Part shown: positions 1-8,426 of the stretch, one piece after another | Numbering within the stretch: position 1 is the stretch's first letter | Layout of the letters: every line of letters starts with the position of its first letter | Assembly: GCF_900156725.1 (NCBI RefSeq) | Contig: NZ_FTOI01000009.1 | Coordinates: forward strand, 80,819-144,818 | Origin: Kaistella chaponensis | Lineage (GTDB): Bacteria > Bacteroidota > Bacteroidia > Flavobacteriales > Weeksellaceae | Direction: 5' to 3' | DNA length: 64,000 nucleotides | Notes under the pieces: model-generated | The model's database searches: none | Told to the model about the DNA's origin: nothing | What the model saw: the letters and a program-made list of their open reading frames with translations, nothing else | Translations under genes and position numbers: made by a program

Positions 1-1023
1 GAAGCTCCTGTTGTAGTTTCTGAAGCTGATCAAGTAAGAAAAGAAAACAAGGACTTTATTAATCATCACCTTTTGGATGCGCATAGCTTCGATATCATGG
101 TGACTAAAGAAGGAAAGCATATTGGTTTTCCGCTGCCGGTGATTTTTTATGATAAAGTCAACGGATTTCACGCAATGATGAGTTCTGCTTTTCATCACGG
201 TGAAAAAGTAGTAGAAAGTAAAGGTGGACACTACAAACTTTTCCACGAAAAAATCTACAAAACCGATGCTTCAGGAACAATTAACCTAGATGAGGCGCAC
301 CATGCAACCAATGAAAAAGTCTTGGATTTATCCATTACTAAAAGTGTTCTTATGATTGTTGTGGTATCTTTATTAATGATTTTTATTTTTGGTGGAATCG
401 CTAGAAGCTATAAAAATTCTTTAGTACCAAGTGGTGCTGGAAAAATTTTAGAACCTTTGATTCTTTTTATCAGAGACGATATTGCTAAACCAAACATTGG
501 TCCGAAATACAAGAAATACATGGGTTATTTGCTCACTATTTTCTTCTTTATTTTGTTCTTGAACATTTTCGGATTGTTACCATTTGGGATTAACGTAACT
601 GGAAATATCGCAATTACTGCGGCTTTAGCAATATTTACATTCCTTATTACCCAGTTTACAGCAAACAAAACATACTGGCAACATATTTTCTGGATGCCTG
701 GATTGCCTTGGCCAATGAAAATAGTAATGATGCCAATTGAAATTATTGGAATGTTCATTAAGCCATTCGCACTTCTTATCCGTCTTTTTGCGAACATGAC
801 CGCGGGACACATTGTAATCATGTCACTTATCGCGATGATCTATGTTTTCAAAAATGTGATCGCTGGAGTAGCATTCCCACTCTTAACATTTGTACTTTAT
901 CTTCTTGAAATATTAGTTGCTTTCTTGCAGGCCTATATCTTCACCATGCTTTCTGCCGTATATTTCGGTATGGCAAACGAAGAGCATGCACATGAGGGCG
1001 AACAAGGAGTAGCACATCATTAA
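1..1023 (+). CDS. atpB: F1Fo ATP synthase subunit a (5' partial)
   Basis: Proton-channel subunit a of the membrane Fo sector. The frame is open from base 1, so the true start lies before the window; the TTG at 73 is only an internal codon. About 340 residues are visible: a hydrophilic, His-rich N-terminal part followed by several membrane helices. The family signature LLIRLFANMTAGH near 771-810 contains the Arg that faces the c-ring carboxylate. First of six co-directional atp genes; 24 bp separate it from atpE. The long hydrophilic N-terminal part is usual for Bacteroidota subunit a as far as I know. Confidence 0.96.
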   Translation, partial: EAPVVVSEADQVRKENKDFINHHLLDAHSFDIMVTKEGKHIGFPLPVIFYDKVNGFHAMMSSAFHHGEKVVESKGGHYKLFHEKIYKTDASGTINLDEAHHATNEKVLDLSITKSVLMIVVVSLLMIFIFGGIARSYKNSLVPSGAGKILEPLILFIRDDIAKPNIGPKYKKYMGYLLTIFFFILFLNIFGLLPFGINVTGNIAITAALAIFTFLITQFTANKTYWQHIFWMPGLPWPMKIVMMPIEIIGMFIKPFALLIRLFANMTAGHIVIMSLIAMIYVFKNVIAGVAFPLLTFVLYLLEILVAFLQAYIFTMLSAVYFGMANEEHAHEGEQGVAHH

Positions 1024-1047
1024 TAAAACCTTTTAAATTTTTATATT

Positions 1048-1236
1048 ATGGATCTTAAATTAGTAGGAGCAGGTTTAGTAGTAATCGGAGCAGGTCTTGG
1101 TATCGGTAAAATCGGTGCTGCGGCTCTAGAAGGTATGGCTAGACAACCAGAACAAGCTGGTAAACTTCAAACTGCAATGCTTATTGCTGCTGCACTTGTT
1201 GAAGGTCTTGCATTTGCTGCATTATTCGCAGTTTAA
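1048..1236 (+). CDS. atpE: F1Fo ATP synthase subunit c
   Basis: 62-residue proteolipid forming the rotating c-ring. Two membrane helices flank a polar loop containing RQPEQ (residues 32-36). Helix 1 has the glycine-rich GAGLGIGKIG pattern and helix 2 carries the ion-binding Glu52 in ALVEGLAF. The residue after Glu52 is Gly and no ES/T..Y pattern is present, so a proton rather than a sodium ring is inferred. It lies between atpB and atpF and is followed by a strong hairpin that may set its higher expression. Confidence 0.97.
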   Translation: MDLKLVGAGLVVIGAGLGIGKIGAAALEGMARQPEQAGKLQTAMLIAAALVEGLAFAALFAV

Positions 1237-1261
1237 GCAAGCTTTTCAGCCACCCAAAAAT

Positions 1262-1299
1262 CATCTGCCGGGAACGGTTGGTTACGGCAGATGTTTTTT
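1262..1299 (+). terminator. Intrinsic-terminator-like hairpin between atpE and atpF
   Basis: Perfect 9-bp stem CATCTGCCG (1262-1270) / CGGCAGATG (1285-1293) with a 14-nt loop, followed directly by TTTTTTC. It has the form of an intrinsic terminator but lies inside the operon, just after the subunit that is needed in many copies. Partial termination or 3'-end protection of atpE mRNA is inferred. Confidence 0.8.
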
Positions 1300-1343
1300 C
1301 TAAAAAAAATTAAAAACAATTACAATATATATCATAACTCATT

Positions 1344-1841
1344 ATGGGATTATTAGAAAATTTTTCATCAGGTTTATTCATCATACAATCGGTGGTTTTT
1401 ATCATTCTATTGTTGGTACTAAGAAAATTCGCATGGAAACCAATTATGGATGCTGTTAATGAAAGAGAAGTGACCATCGTAGATTCTTTGAACCAAGCGA
1501 AATTGGCAAAACAAGAAGTTTTGAATTTGAAAGCTGAAAATGAAGTAATCATCCGTGAAGCGAAAGTAGAGCGTGATAACATCTTGAAAGAAGCCAGAGA
1601 AATTAAAGACCGTATTGTAGGTGAAGCAAAAGACCTTGCTAAAACGGAAGGTGATAAAATGATTGAGCAAGCAAGACAGTCTATCCAGGCTGAAAAAGCT
1701 ACTGCAATGTCAGATATCAAAAACCAAATCAGTACTTTATCTGTAAACATCGCTGAAACAATTTTGAAACAGAAATTGGATAACGATGGTGCACAGAATG
1801 CTTTGGTAGAAAATATGCTTAACAAAACAAACCTGAACTAA
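1344..1841 (+). CDS. atpF: F1Fo ATP synthase subunit b
   Basis: 165-residue peripheral-stalk subunit linking Fo to F1. One N-terminal membrane helix (about residues 9-25, Phe/Ile/Leu-rich), then KFAWKPI and a long charged coiled-coil rich in Glu, Lys and Ala, the normal layout and length for the family. The stop codon is separated by one base from the start of atpH, suggesting translational coupling. Confidence 0.96.
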   Translation: MGLLENFSSGLFIIQSVVFIILLLVLRKFAWKPIMDAVNEREVTIVDSLNQAKLAKQEVLNLKAENEVIIREAKVERDNILKEAREIKDRIVGEAKDLAKTEGDKMIEQARQSIQAEKATAMSDIKNQISTLSVNIAETILKQKLDNDGAQNALVENMLNKTNLN

Positions 1842-1842
1842 A

Positions 1843-2382
1843 ATGCTTACAAGTAAAGTAGCAAAAAGATACGCGCAAGGTTTGCTTAATTTCACTCAGG
1901 AATCCGGAAGTACTGCTTCTGTTTTTGGTGAGATGCGAGACATTGTGAACACCATTAACCAATCTAAAGAACTGCAAAACTTTTTCAGTTCTCCGATTAT
2001 TGATGTTAAGAAAAAAATTAGTATTGCTTTAGAAATTTTCAAAAGCTTATCTCCCGTTTCTCTTAATATGATCACCATGGTCATCAAACACGGAAGAGAA
2101 AGTCAAATGCAGAATATTGCTCAGGAATTTGTAAATAAAGTAGAAGATCTAAATGGAGTTCAGAGAATTACTTTAACTGCTGCAACTTCATTATCTCAGG
2201 AAAATATTGCGAATATTTTGAAATCTTCAGCATTGGTGAATCACGACAATAAGTTCGATGTGAAAACCATCATTAATCCTAGTATTTTAGGAGGTTATAT
2301 TTTGAGAGTTGGTGATCAGCAGATTGATGCTTCGGTAAAATCAAAACTGACTCAACTTCAAAAAGAATTTCAATTAAATTAA
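1843..2382 (+). CDS. atpH: F1Fo ATP synthase subunit delta
   Basis: 179-residue OSCP/delta subunit that joins the peripheral stalk to the top of the F1 head. Begins MLTSKVAKRYAQGLLNF, the family N-terminal pattern, and ends with the conserved C-terminal pattern ILGGYILRVGDQQIDASVKS. Starts 2 bp after the atpF stop; 18 bp before atpA. Confidence 0.96.
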   Translation: MLTSKVAKRYAQGLLNFTQESGSTASVFGEMRDIVNTINQSKELQNFFSSPIIDVKKKISIALEIFKSLSPVSLNMITMVIKHGRESQMQNIAQEFVNKVEDLNGVQRITLTAATSLSQENIANILKSSALVNHDNKFDVKTIINPSILGGYILRVGDQQIDASVKSKLTQLQKEFQLN

Positions 2383-2400
2383 GACAAAAACAACCATAAA

Positions 2401-3978
2401 ATGGCAGAAATAAATCCGGCAGAAATATCTGCAATTCTTAAACAACAGTTAGCAAACTTCGATACGCAGTCTAATGTGGAAGAAGTGGGAACTGTATTGA
2501 CCATCGGTGATGGGATCGCTTTAGTATACGGTTTAGAAAATGTTCAGTACGGTGAATTGGTAAAATTCCAAAGTGGTATTGAAGGAATCGTACTAAATCT
2601 TGCAGAAGATAACGTAGGTGTTGCACTTCTTGGTGAATCTAAATTGGTAAGAGAAGGTGATACCGTAAACAGAACCAAAAGAATTTCTTCTATTAAAGTA
2701 GGAGAAGGTATGTTGGGTAGAGTAGTTGATACTCTTGGTAACCCAATCGATGGAAAAGGACCAATTGCTGGTGTTACTTATGAATTGCCTTTGGAAAGAA
2801 AAGCTCCAGGTGTAATTTTCCGTCAACCGGTAACTGAACCATTACAAACTGGTATCGTTGCAATCGACTCTATGATTCCTGTAGGAAGAGGTCAAAGAGA
2901 ATTAATCATCGGTGACCGTCAAACGGGTAAAACTACCGTTGCGATTGATACGATTATCAACCAAAAAGAATTTTATGATGCAGGTGAACCTGTATTCTGT
3001 ATTTATGTTGCGATTGGACAAAAAGGTTCAACCGTAGCTCAGATTGTAAAAACATTGGAAGATAGAGGAGCAATGGCTTATACAGTAATTGTAGCAGCAA
3101 ATGCTTCTGATCCAACTCCAATGCAGGTGTATGCACCAATGGCAGGAGCAGCAATCGGAGAATTCTTCCGTGATACTGGTCGTCCGGCTTTAATTATTTA
3201 TGATGATTTATCGAAACAAGCGGTTGCTTACCGTGAACTTTCTTTGCTTCTAAGAAGACCACCGGGTCGTGAAGCTTATCCAGGAGACGTTTTCTATCTT
3301 CACTCCAGATTATTGGAGAGAGCGGCAAAAGTGATCAAAGATGATACTATTGCAGCTCAGATGAATGATTTGCCAGAAGTTTTGAAACCAATCGTAAAAG
3401 GTGGCGGTTCTTTAACTGCACTTCCGATTATCGAAACTCAAGCGGGTGACGTTTCTGCATATATCCCAACCAACGTAATTTCAATTACTGATGGTCAGAT
3501 TTTCTTGGAGACTGATTTATTTAACTCAGGTGTTCGTCCAGCGATTAACGTAGGTATTTCTGTATCTCGTGTTGGAGGTAATGCTCAGATCAAATCCATG
3601 AAAAAAGTTTCTGGAACTTTGAAATTAGATCAAGCACAATACAAAGAATTAGAAGCATTTGCGAAATTCGGATCTGATCTTGATGCTTCTACGCAAGCAG
3701 TTATATCTAAAGGAGAAAGAAACGTGGAGATTTTGAAACAACCTGTAAATTCACCTCTTCCGGTTGATGCACAAGTTGCTATGATCTATTCTGGAACTGA
3801 AAATCTTTTGAAAAACGTACCTATCAATAAGGTAAAAGAATTCCAAATCGAATATGTTGCATTTTTAAGATCAAAACATCCTGAAACAATGGCAGCCATT
3901 AAATCAGGTAAAATTGATAACGATATTACAGCAGTTCTAAAACAGGCAGCAGCAGAATTAGCTTCTAAATACAATTAA
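2401..3978 (+). CDS. atpA: F1Fo ATP synthase subunit alpha
   Basis: 525-residue non-catalytic nucleotide-binding subunit of the F1 head. Seen: N-terminal beta-barrel, Walker A GDRQTGKT (residues 171-178), the hydrophobic strand ending [11 protein letters not shown], and the family signature [14 protein letters not shown]. Length is normal. The partner beta (atpD) and epsilon (atpC) genes are not in this window; in Bacteroidota they usually form a separate locus. Confidence 0.98.
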   Translation: MAEINPAEISAILKQQLANFDTQSNVEEVGTVLTIGDGIALVYGLENVQYGELVKFQSGIEGIVLNLAEDNVGVALLGESKLVREGDTVNRTKRISSIKVGEGMLGRVVDTLGNPIDGKGPIAGVTYELPLERKAPGVIFRQPVTEPLQTGIVAIDSMIPVGRGQRELIIGDRQTGKTTVAIDTIINQKEFYDAGEPVFCIYVAIGQKGSTVAQIVKTLEDRGAMAYTVIVAANASDPTPMQVYAPMAGAAIGEFFRDTGRPALIIYDDLSKQAVAYRELSLLLRRPPGREAYPGDVFYLHSRLLERAAKVIKDDTIAAQMNDLPEVLKPIVKGGGSLTALPIIETQAGDVSAYIPTNVISITDGQIFLETDLFNSGVRPAINVGISVSRVGGNAQIKSMKKVSGTLKLDQAQYKELEAFAKFGSDLDASTQAVISKGERNVEILKQPVNSPLPVDAQVAMIYSGTENLLKNVPINKVKEFQIEYVAFLRSKHPETMAAIKSGKIDNDITAVLKQAAAELASKYN

Positions 3979-3980
3979 AA

Positions 3981-4057
3981 TTAGTTGATGGTTTTTGGTT
4001 GATAGTTGATGGATTTTTTCTAAGACTAACAACCAACAACCGACAACCAACAACTAA
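3981..4057. repeat. Imperfect inverted repeat in the atpA-atpG gap
   Basis: The arm at 3981-4001 (starts TTAGTTGATGG) and the arm at 4037-4057 (ends AACCAACAACTAA) are reverse complements at 18 of 21 positions. Both arms are low-complexity GTTGAT/CAAC repeats. It fills the 85-bp gap between two genes that must be co-expressed. Role unknown; an RNA stem is possible. Confidence 0.65.
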
Positions 4058-4063
4058 AGAAAT

Positions 4064-4921
4064 ATGGCAAATTTAAAGGAAATACGGGCAAGAATCACTT
4101 CGATCTCTTCCACAATGCAAATTACGAGTGCAATGAAAATGGTTTCGGCAGCGAAACTGAAAAAAGCAACCGATGCAATTGTGATGTTGAGACCTTACTC
4201 CGAAAAACTTCAGGAAATCATTGAAAACGTAAGTTCCACTACAGATTTGGAAGGTGTTTCTATGTACACCGCAGAAAGAGAAGTAAAGAAAGTTCTTTAT
4301 ATTGTAGTGACTTCAAACAAAGGTCTTGCCGGAGCATTTAACTCTTCAGTAATTAAAGAATTGAATACTGCGATCAGCAATACTTCGCACGAAGTTGAAA
4401 TTCTTTCAGTCGGTAAAAAAGTATATGATGCGGTGAGAAGAAGCCGAAAAGTATATGATAATCAAAGCGCAATTTTCGATTCTTTGAGTTTTCGTGGCGT
4501 TTCCAATTTTGTGGAGCACGTGATGAACGATTATAAAGAAGGGAAATTCGATAAGGTTTTTGTGATTTACAACAAGTTTATCAACGCAGCTACACAAGAA
4601 GTAAAAATAGAACAGGTTTTACCAATTGCAATGGCCGAGAAGAAAGACGCCATAAACACCGATTATATTTTTGAACCAAATGCAGGCGAAATTTTAAATG
4701 TTTTGATGCCCAAATCTATTAAAACGCAAGTTTACAAAGCGATTTTAGATTCTGTAGCTTCAGAGCACGGTGCAAGAATGACAGCAATGCACAAAGCAAC
4801 TGATAACGCAGAAGCATTGAGAAATGAGTTGAAGATTTTCTACAATAAAGCACGTCAAGCTGCGATTACCAATGAAATTTTGGAGATTGTAGGTGGTGCT
4901 GAAGCTTTGAAAAATAGCTAA
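4064..4921 (+). CDS. atpG: F1Fo ATP synthase subunit gamma
   Basis: 285-residue central-shaft subunit that couples c-ring rotation to the F1 head. The N-terminal helix MANLKEIRARITSISSTMQI and the C-terminal helix with RQAAITNEILEIVGGAEAL are the two halves of the family's coiled-coil shaft. Last gene of the cluster, followed by a clear terminator. Confidence 0.97.
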   Translation: MANLKEIRARITSISSTMQITSAMKMVSAAKLKKATDAIVMLRPYSEKLQEIIENVSSTTDLEGVSMYTAEREVKKVLYIVVTSNKGLAGAFNSSVIKELNTAISNTSHEVEILSVGKKVYDAVRRSRKVYDNQSAIFDSLSFRGVSNFVEHVMNDYKEGKFDKVFVIYNKFINAATQEVKIEQVLPIAMAEKKDAINTDYIFEPNAGEILNVLMPKSIKTQVYKAILDSVASEHGARMTAMHKATDNAEALRNELKIFYNKARQAAITNEILEIVGGAEALKNS

Positions 4922-4943
4922 TATTTTTTATTTTGAAAATAAT

Positions 4944-4971
4944 AAAGACTGCAATTTTGCAGTCTTTTTTT
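4944..4971 (+). terminator. Terminator after atpG
   Basis: 10-bp perfect stem AAAGACTGCA / TGCAGTCTTT with loop ATTT, followed by a T-run. Ends the atp transcript. Confidence 0.9.
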
Positions 4972-4993
4972 CGTGCATTTTTTCTGGATTTTT

Positions 4994-5062
4994 AAAAAGG
5001 GTGTTTTCACGCATTAAAAAAGGGTGATTTAACGGTTAAAAAAAGGGTGATTTCACCCTATA
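4994..5062 (+). repeat. 23-bp-period tandem repeat, copy-set 1
   Basis: Three units of an A-tract plus GGGTGattttCACGgt; GGGTG begins at 4999, 5022 and 5045, exactly 23 bp apart. The third unit, GGGTGATTTCACCC, is a perfect palindrome. The same unit and period recur at 38886-38975 on the other strand. It lies between the atpG terminator and a secreted-protein gene. Not a CRISPR array: there are no spacers. Confidence 0.8.
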
Positions 5063-5308
5063 ATAATACAAGGTTTAGTTTTAATTTTGTTTATAATTAT
5101 CAAACTTAAAAATTGGAGAACGCTTATAATAAGATTTTTAGCTCTCTTTTGGGAGGTTTCAAAGGTATTTTTATCTTATTTAAATGATTGGTCTATTTAA
5201 AACGTCGTTCATCGATTTGCTATTTATTTTGAATGATAATTAAATAATATTTGTAGAGTGAAAGAAAATCAGAACAAAATAGAATTCTTTAACCCTTTAA
5301 AATTTAAA

Positions 5309-6193
5309 ATGATGAAAAAATTTAATTTTTTGGCTTTTTGTTTATTCATGTCCGCTGGATTTACACAAGCACAAACCTATCAAAACAATACTCCAGCAAC
5401 AGCTGTGGATGGAATCACAAGAGCAGGTGGTTGCGGATATTCCACGCAACCTGGTGTTAACATGTCCGAAATTGCAGTGCCGTTAGTCGGTACGATTGTG
5501 GATCCTTCGAAAATTACGGTCAATTTATCCATCGGAGCTGCTTGGTTAGGTGATGTTGTCGTAGAATTAGTAAGTCCAGGTGGAGAAGGAATTACGCTGA
5601 TTAGAAGAATTGGTGCTATAGCAAATTCAAGTTGTGGATCTTCTTCTTCTTTCGTTGTAGGTAATATTCTAGGTTTTAATTCGGCAAATGTGAACCTTAT
5701 TAATGCTGCAGCAAGTACACCAGGTACTCCCGTTCCTGCAGGTAATTATGCTCCAACCTATAGTGCTGCAAAATTTCCAGTGCATCATCCGGGGAATTTG
5801 GCAACTTTTTTTAATGGCAAGCAATTAAGTGGAACATGGCGACTTATCGTCTACGATTATGGAACTGGTGATGCTACTACTCTCAATTCATGGCAAATTG
5901 TTGTAGCAGCAGGAGCAACATTAAAAGCTGGCGAAACTGGTACTTTTGGAAGCGAAATTTCAATTAAGCAAAACCCGGTTCAAGATTACTTATTGATCGA
6001 TGTGAACAATGATTTTAAATCATTAAATTTAGAAATATACGATGCATCGGGCAAAAATGTTAAAAATGAAAACATCATAAAAAATACAAAAAACATTCAA
6101 CTTGATGTTAGAAATTTAACTCCTGGTATGTATCTTCTAAATCCAGTGAAAGATGGTGAGAGAAAACAAGCCATCAAATTTATTAAAAAATAG
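5309..6193 (+). CDS. Secreted proprotein-convertase P-domain protein with T9SS sorting domain
   Basis: About 294 residues. Starts at the ATG pair 5309/5312 because the signal peptide (KKFNFLAFCLFMSAGFTQAQ) follows directly; an upstream GTG frame adds nothing typical. The middle is a P/Homo B domain: IAVPLVGTIVDPSKITV, DVVVELVSPGGEGITL, and LSGTWRLIVYDYGTGDATTL. The last ~75 residues are a type A sorting domain (IKQNPVQDYLLIDV ... GMYLLNPV ... IKFIKK). No protease domain is fused, so this is a P-domain-only exported protein of unknown target. Confidence 0.88.
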   Translation: MMKKFNFLAFCLFMSAGFTQAQTYQNNTPATAVDGITRAGGCGYSTQPGVNMSEIAVPLVGTIVDPSKITVNLSIGAAWLGDVVVELVSPGGEGITLIRRIGAIANSSCGSSSSFVVGNILGFNSANVNLINAAASTPGTPVPAGNYAPTYSAAKFPVHHPGNLATFFNGKQLSGTWRLIVYDYGTGDATTLNSWQIVVAAGATLKAGETGTFGSEISIKQNPVQDYLLIDVNNDFKSLNLEIYDASGKNVKNENIIKNTKNIQLDVRNLTPGMYLLNPVKDGERKQAIKFIKK

Positions 6194-6217
6194 TTCCCAT
6201 TTTTTTTTATATTGAAG

Positions 6218-6246
6218 AGCACCGGATAAATTCTGGTGCTTTTTTT
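6218..6246 (+). terminator. Terminator after the P-domain gene
   Basis: AGCACC (6218-6223) pairs with GGTGCT (6235-6240), followed by a T-run. Confidence 0.85.
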
Positions 6247-6409
6247 ATTTTCCAATTTGATAGTGAATATATAGTTTTGAGGTGTCATTCAAGAAATAAG
6301 TTATTAGTTTTTCTCTCTGTCTATTAACAATGATAAGATTGCTGAGGAAATAAGTAAGGGAAATGCAATGCACTCCTGCAACTACCTTTCCACTCTTCCG
6401 GAAAGCTTC

Positions 6410-6488
6410 TTTCTACCCAGCGACAAGCTTTCAGGTAAGAATGAAACCCTGTTTCTACCCAACGACAAACTTTAATGAAAGAATGAAA
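6410..6488 (+). repeat. Pair of ~37-bp imperfect direct repeats
   Basis: TTTCTACCCAGCGACAAGCT at 6410 and TTTCTACCCAACGACAAACT at 6452 begin two copies that both end in AAGAATGAAA or AGAATGAAA. Spacing is 42 bp. Function unknown. Confidence 0.65.
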
Positions 6489-6544
6489 GCAAGATAAAAC
6501 TTTTCATTAAAAAATATTATTTACCATTCATTAATAAACGTAAT

Positions 6545-6570
6545 AGCATCGTCTATTTCGATGCTTTTTT
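6545..6570 (+). terminator. Orphan terminator
   Basis: AGCATCG (6545-6551) / CGATGCT (6559-6565) with a 7-nt loop and T-run. There is no open gene between it and the previous terminator, so it may end a small RNA or be left from a lost gene. Confidence 0.75.
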
Positions 6571-6639
6571 ATTACCCTATTTAATAGATAATAAATCGTT
6601 TAAAGGTTTCATTCAAAAATTTAATTATTAATTTTTCTC

Positions 6640-6647
6640 TATCTTTG
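6640..6647 (+). promoter_or_regulatory. -7 promoter element TATCTTTG
   Basis: Exact match to Bacteroidota TAnnTTTG, 23 bp before the ATG at 6670. No clear -33 element. Confidence 0.6.
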
Positions 6648-6669
6648 CTTCAAATATTTCAAAAAATAA

Positions 6670-8028
6670 ATGGACTCAGACGTCGTCAAGCTTTTATTAG
6701 CCTTATTCTTAGTAGTACTCAATGGTTTTTTTGTAGCCGCAGAATTCTCCATAGTCAAAGTTCGTTATTCCCAAATTCAAATTAAAGCCGCCGAAGGAAA
6801 TGCGATGGCTAAACAAGCTGAACATCTGATCAAACATTTAGATGAGTATCTTTCTGCAACGCAGTTGGGGATTACTTTAGCTTCACTTGCATTAGGTTGG
6901 GTTGGTGAAAGTGCAATGCATCATGTCATCGATAAAACGTTGCATTATTTTAGTATCGCGTTGGCTGATTCTACGATTACCACCATTTCCCTTGTCATTA
7001 GTTTTCTACTCATCACCATTATGCATATCGTATTCGGTGAGTTGATTCCGAAATCGATTGCCATTAGAAAATCAGAACAAACTGCAATGTTAATCGCAAT
7101 GCCGTTGCGTCTTTTTTATACTGTTTTCAAGCCTTTCATTTGGTCCATGAATCAAATGTCCAATGGTTTTTTGCGTTTGGTAAAAATTCACCCAGCTTCA
7201 GATCAGGAAATTCATTCTACCGAAGAATTACAGTTGCTGGTAAAGCAATCTGCAGATTCGGGAGCAATCGAAGAAGAGAATTATGAAATCATCAAAAATG
7301 CATTTGATTTTACCGATCATTCTGCAAAGCAAATCATGATTCCGAGACAGAATATTTCTTCCATTGATATCGAGGAACCTATCGAAAATATCATCAATAT
7401 TATTATGGATGGTGGATATTCCCGATTACCTGTTTACGAAAATTCAATCGATAATATTATTGGAATTTTTTATGCCAAAGAAATCATTCGCGAATATGTG
7501 AAGAGAAAAGGTGCCATTAATCACGAAGATCTAAAAGATCTCATGCGCGATCCGTTTTTTGTCGTAGGCAGTAAAAAGATTTCTGATTTGCTGAAAGTTT
7601 TCCAGCAGAAAAAGCAACATTTAGCTGTAGTAATCGACGAATTTGGTGGGACTGAAGGAATTGTTACCCTCGAAGATATTTTAGAAGAATTGGTGGGCGA
7701 AATTCAAGATGAAGAAGATGAGGAGGAAAGAATCGTCGACAAAGTAGGAGAGAACGTTTTCTGGGTAAAAGCAACGCAACCCTTAGACGAAATCAATGAA
7801 AATCTACCCAAAAAGTTCCCTCTTTCGGAAGACGGAGAATACAATACTTTGGCAGGTTTTATTTTACACGAATTAGAAGATATTCCGGAAGAAAATCAGG
7901 AGTTCAATATTAATGATTACCATGTGAAAATTCTCAAAATGCAGAATAAAAGTGTCGATTTAGTAGAACTGGTTTACGAAGAACCAAGTCTCCTAGATGA
8001 TATTTCCGAGGAGATAACAGAACTCTAG
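6670..8028 (+). CDS. CorC/HlyC-family membrane protein (CNNM + CBS pair)
   Basis: 452 residues. N-terminal CNNM (DUF21) membrane domain with about four hydrophobic segments, including GFFVAAEFSIVKVR and the conserved GELIPKSIAIR. Then a CBS-domain pair (QIMIPRQNISSIDI ... SRLPVYENSIDNIIGI; VIDEFGGTEGIVTLEDILEE) and a C-terminal CorC/HlyC ion-transporter-associated domain. Family members are linked to Mg2+/Co2+ efflux or, as GldE-like paralogues, to gliding; I cannot tell which this is. Normal length. Followed 47 bp later by clpS. Confidence 0.9.
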   Translation: MDSDVVKLLLALFLVVLNGFFVAAEFSIVKVRYSQIQIKAAEGNAMAKQAEHLIKHLDEYLSATQLGITLASLALGWVGESAMHHVIDKTLHYFSIALADSTITTISLVISFLLITIMHIVFGELIPKSIAIRKSEQTAMLIAMPLRLFYTVFKPFIWSMNQMSNGFLRLVKIHPASDQEIHSTEELQLLVKQSADSGAIEEENYEIIKNAFDFTDHSAKQIMIPRQNISSIDIEEPIENIINIIMDGGYSRLPVYENSIDNIIGIFYAKEIIREYVKRKGAINHEDLKDLMRDPFFVVGSKKISDLLKVFQQKKQHLAVVIDEFGGTEGIVTLEDILEELVGEIQDEEDEEERIVDKVGENVFWVKATQPLDEINENLPKKFPLSEDGEYNTLAGFILHELEDIPEENQEFNINDYHVKILKMQNKSVDLVELVYEEPSLLDDISEEITEL

Positions 8029-8075
8029 TTTTTTTTCTAAATGCTAACTTACAGGTATCATTTTATTTAAAAAAT

Positions 8076-8384
8076 ATGTTTAGTACCATTAATAATATTA
8101 AGGATTACGAAAATCCACAGCGGGAATACGACCAAGAGATCGCATTACTCGAGAAAGAAGACGAAGTTTACAAAATCGTCCTTTGGAACGACGATGTAAA
8201 TACGTTCGATGATGTCATCGAAGCATTAGTCGAAATTTGCAAACATACTTTAGAACAGGCGGAACAGTGCACAATGCTCGTTCATTACAAAGGAAAATGT
8301 ACCGTGAAAACAGGAAGTTTAGAAGTTCTCAAACCAATGCACGAACAATTACTTGCGCGCAGTTTAACTTCAGAAATCGTTTAA
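8076..8384 (+). CDS. clpS: ATP-dependent Clp protease adaptor ClpS
   Basis: 102 residues, normal for ClpS, which delivers N-degron substrates to ClpAP/ClpCP. Seen: the family core YKIVLWNDDVNTFDDVIEAL and later AEQCTMLVHYKGKCTVKTG, which cover the N-degron pocket and Clp-binding faces. Lies between the CorC-like gene and a rhomboid protease and has its own terminator. Confidence 0.95.
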   Translation: MFSTINNIKDYENPQREYDQEIALLEKEDEVYKIVLWNDDVNTFDDVIEALVEICKHTLEQAEQCTMLVHYKGKCTVKTGSLEVLKPMHEQLLARSLTSEIV

Positions 8385-8386
8385 CT

Positions 8387-8413
8387 AAAGTTTCGTTTTT
8401 CGAAACTTTTATT
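8387..8413 (+). terminator. Terminator after clpS
   Basis: AAAGTTTCG (8387-8395) / CGAAACTTT (8401-8409) with loop TTTTT, followed by TATTTTG. Only 13 bp remain before the rhomboid ATG, so read-through into it is likely. Confidence 0.65.
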
Positions 8414-8426
8414 TTGTAAAAATAAT

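Larger units (their letters stand above)
6194..6669. other. Intergenic region with terminators, duplicated segments and a promoter
   Basis: No convincing gene. It holds a terminator for the upstream gene (6218-6246), a pair of ~37-bp direct repeats (6410-6446 and 6452-6488, both with TTTCTACCCA.CGACAA), a second terminator with no gene before it (6545-6570), and two similar AT-rich blocks (about 6276-6320 and 6602-6645, both with CATTCAA...TTTTTCTCT). The second block ends in a -7 element TATCTTTG at 6640-6647. Confidence 0.6.

Noticed and set aside
73..1023. atpB starting at TTG 73
   Set aside because: The frame is open from base 1 and the upstream residues fit subunit a, so the gene is cut by the window edge and 73 is internal.
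1310..1825. 171-residue ORF antisense to atpF
   Set aside because: Shadow of atpF; Ser/Phe-rich composition and no family features.
4994..5062. CRISPR array
   Set aside because: Units of 23 bp are directly adjacent with no unique spacers, and no cas genes are present.
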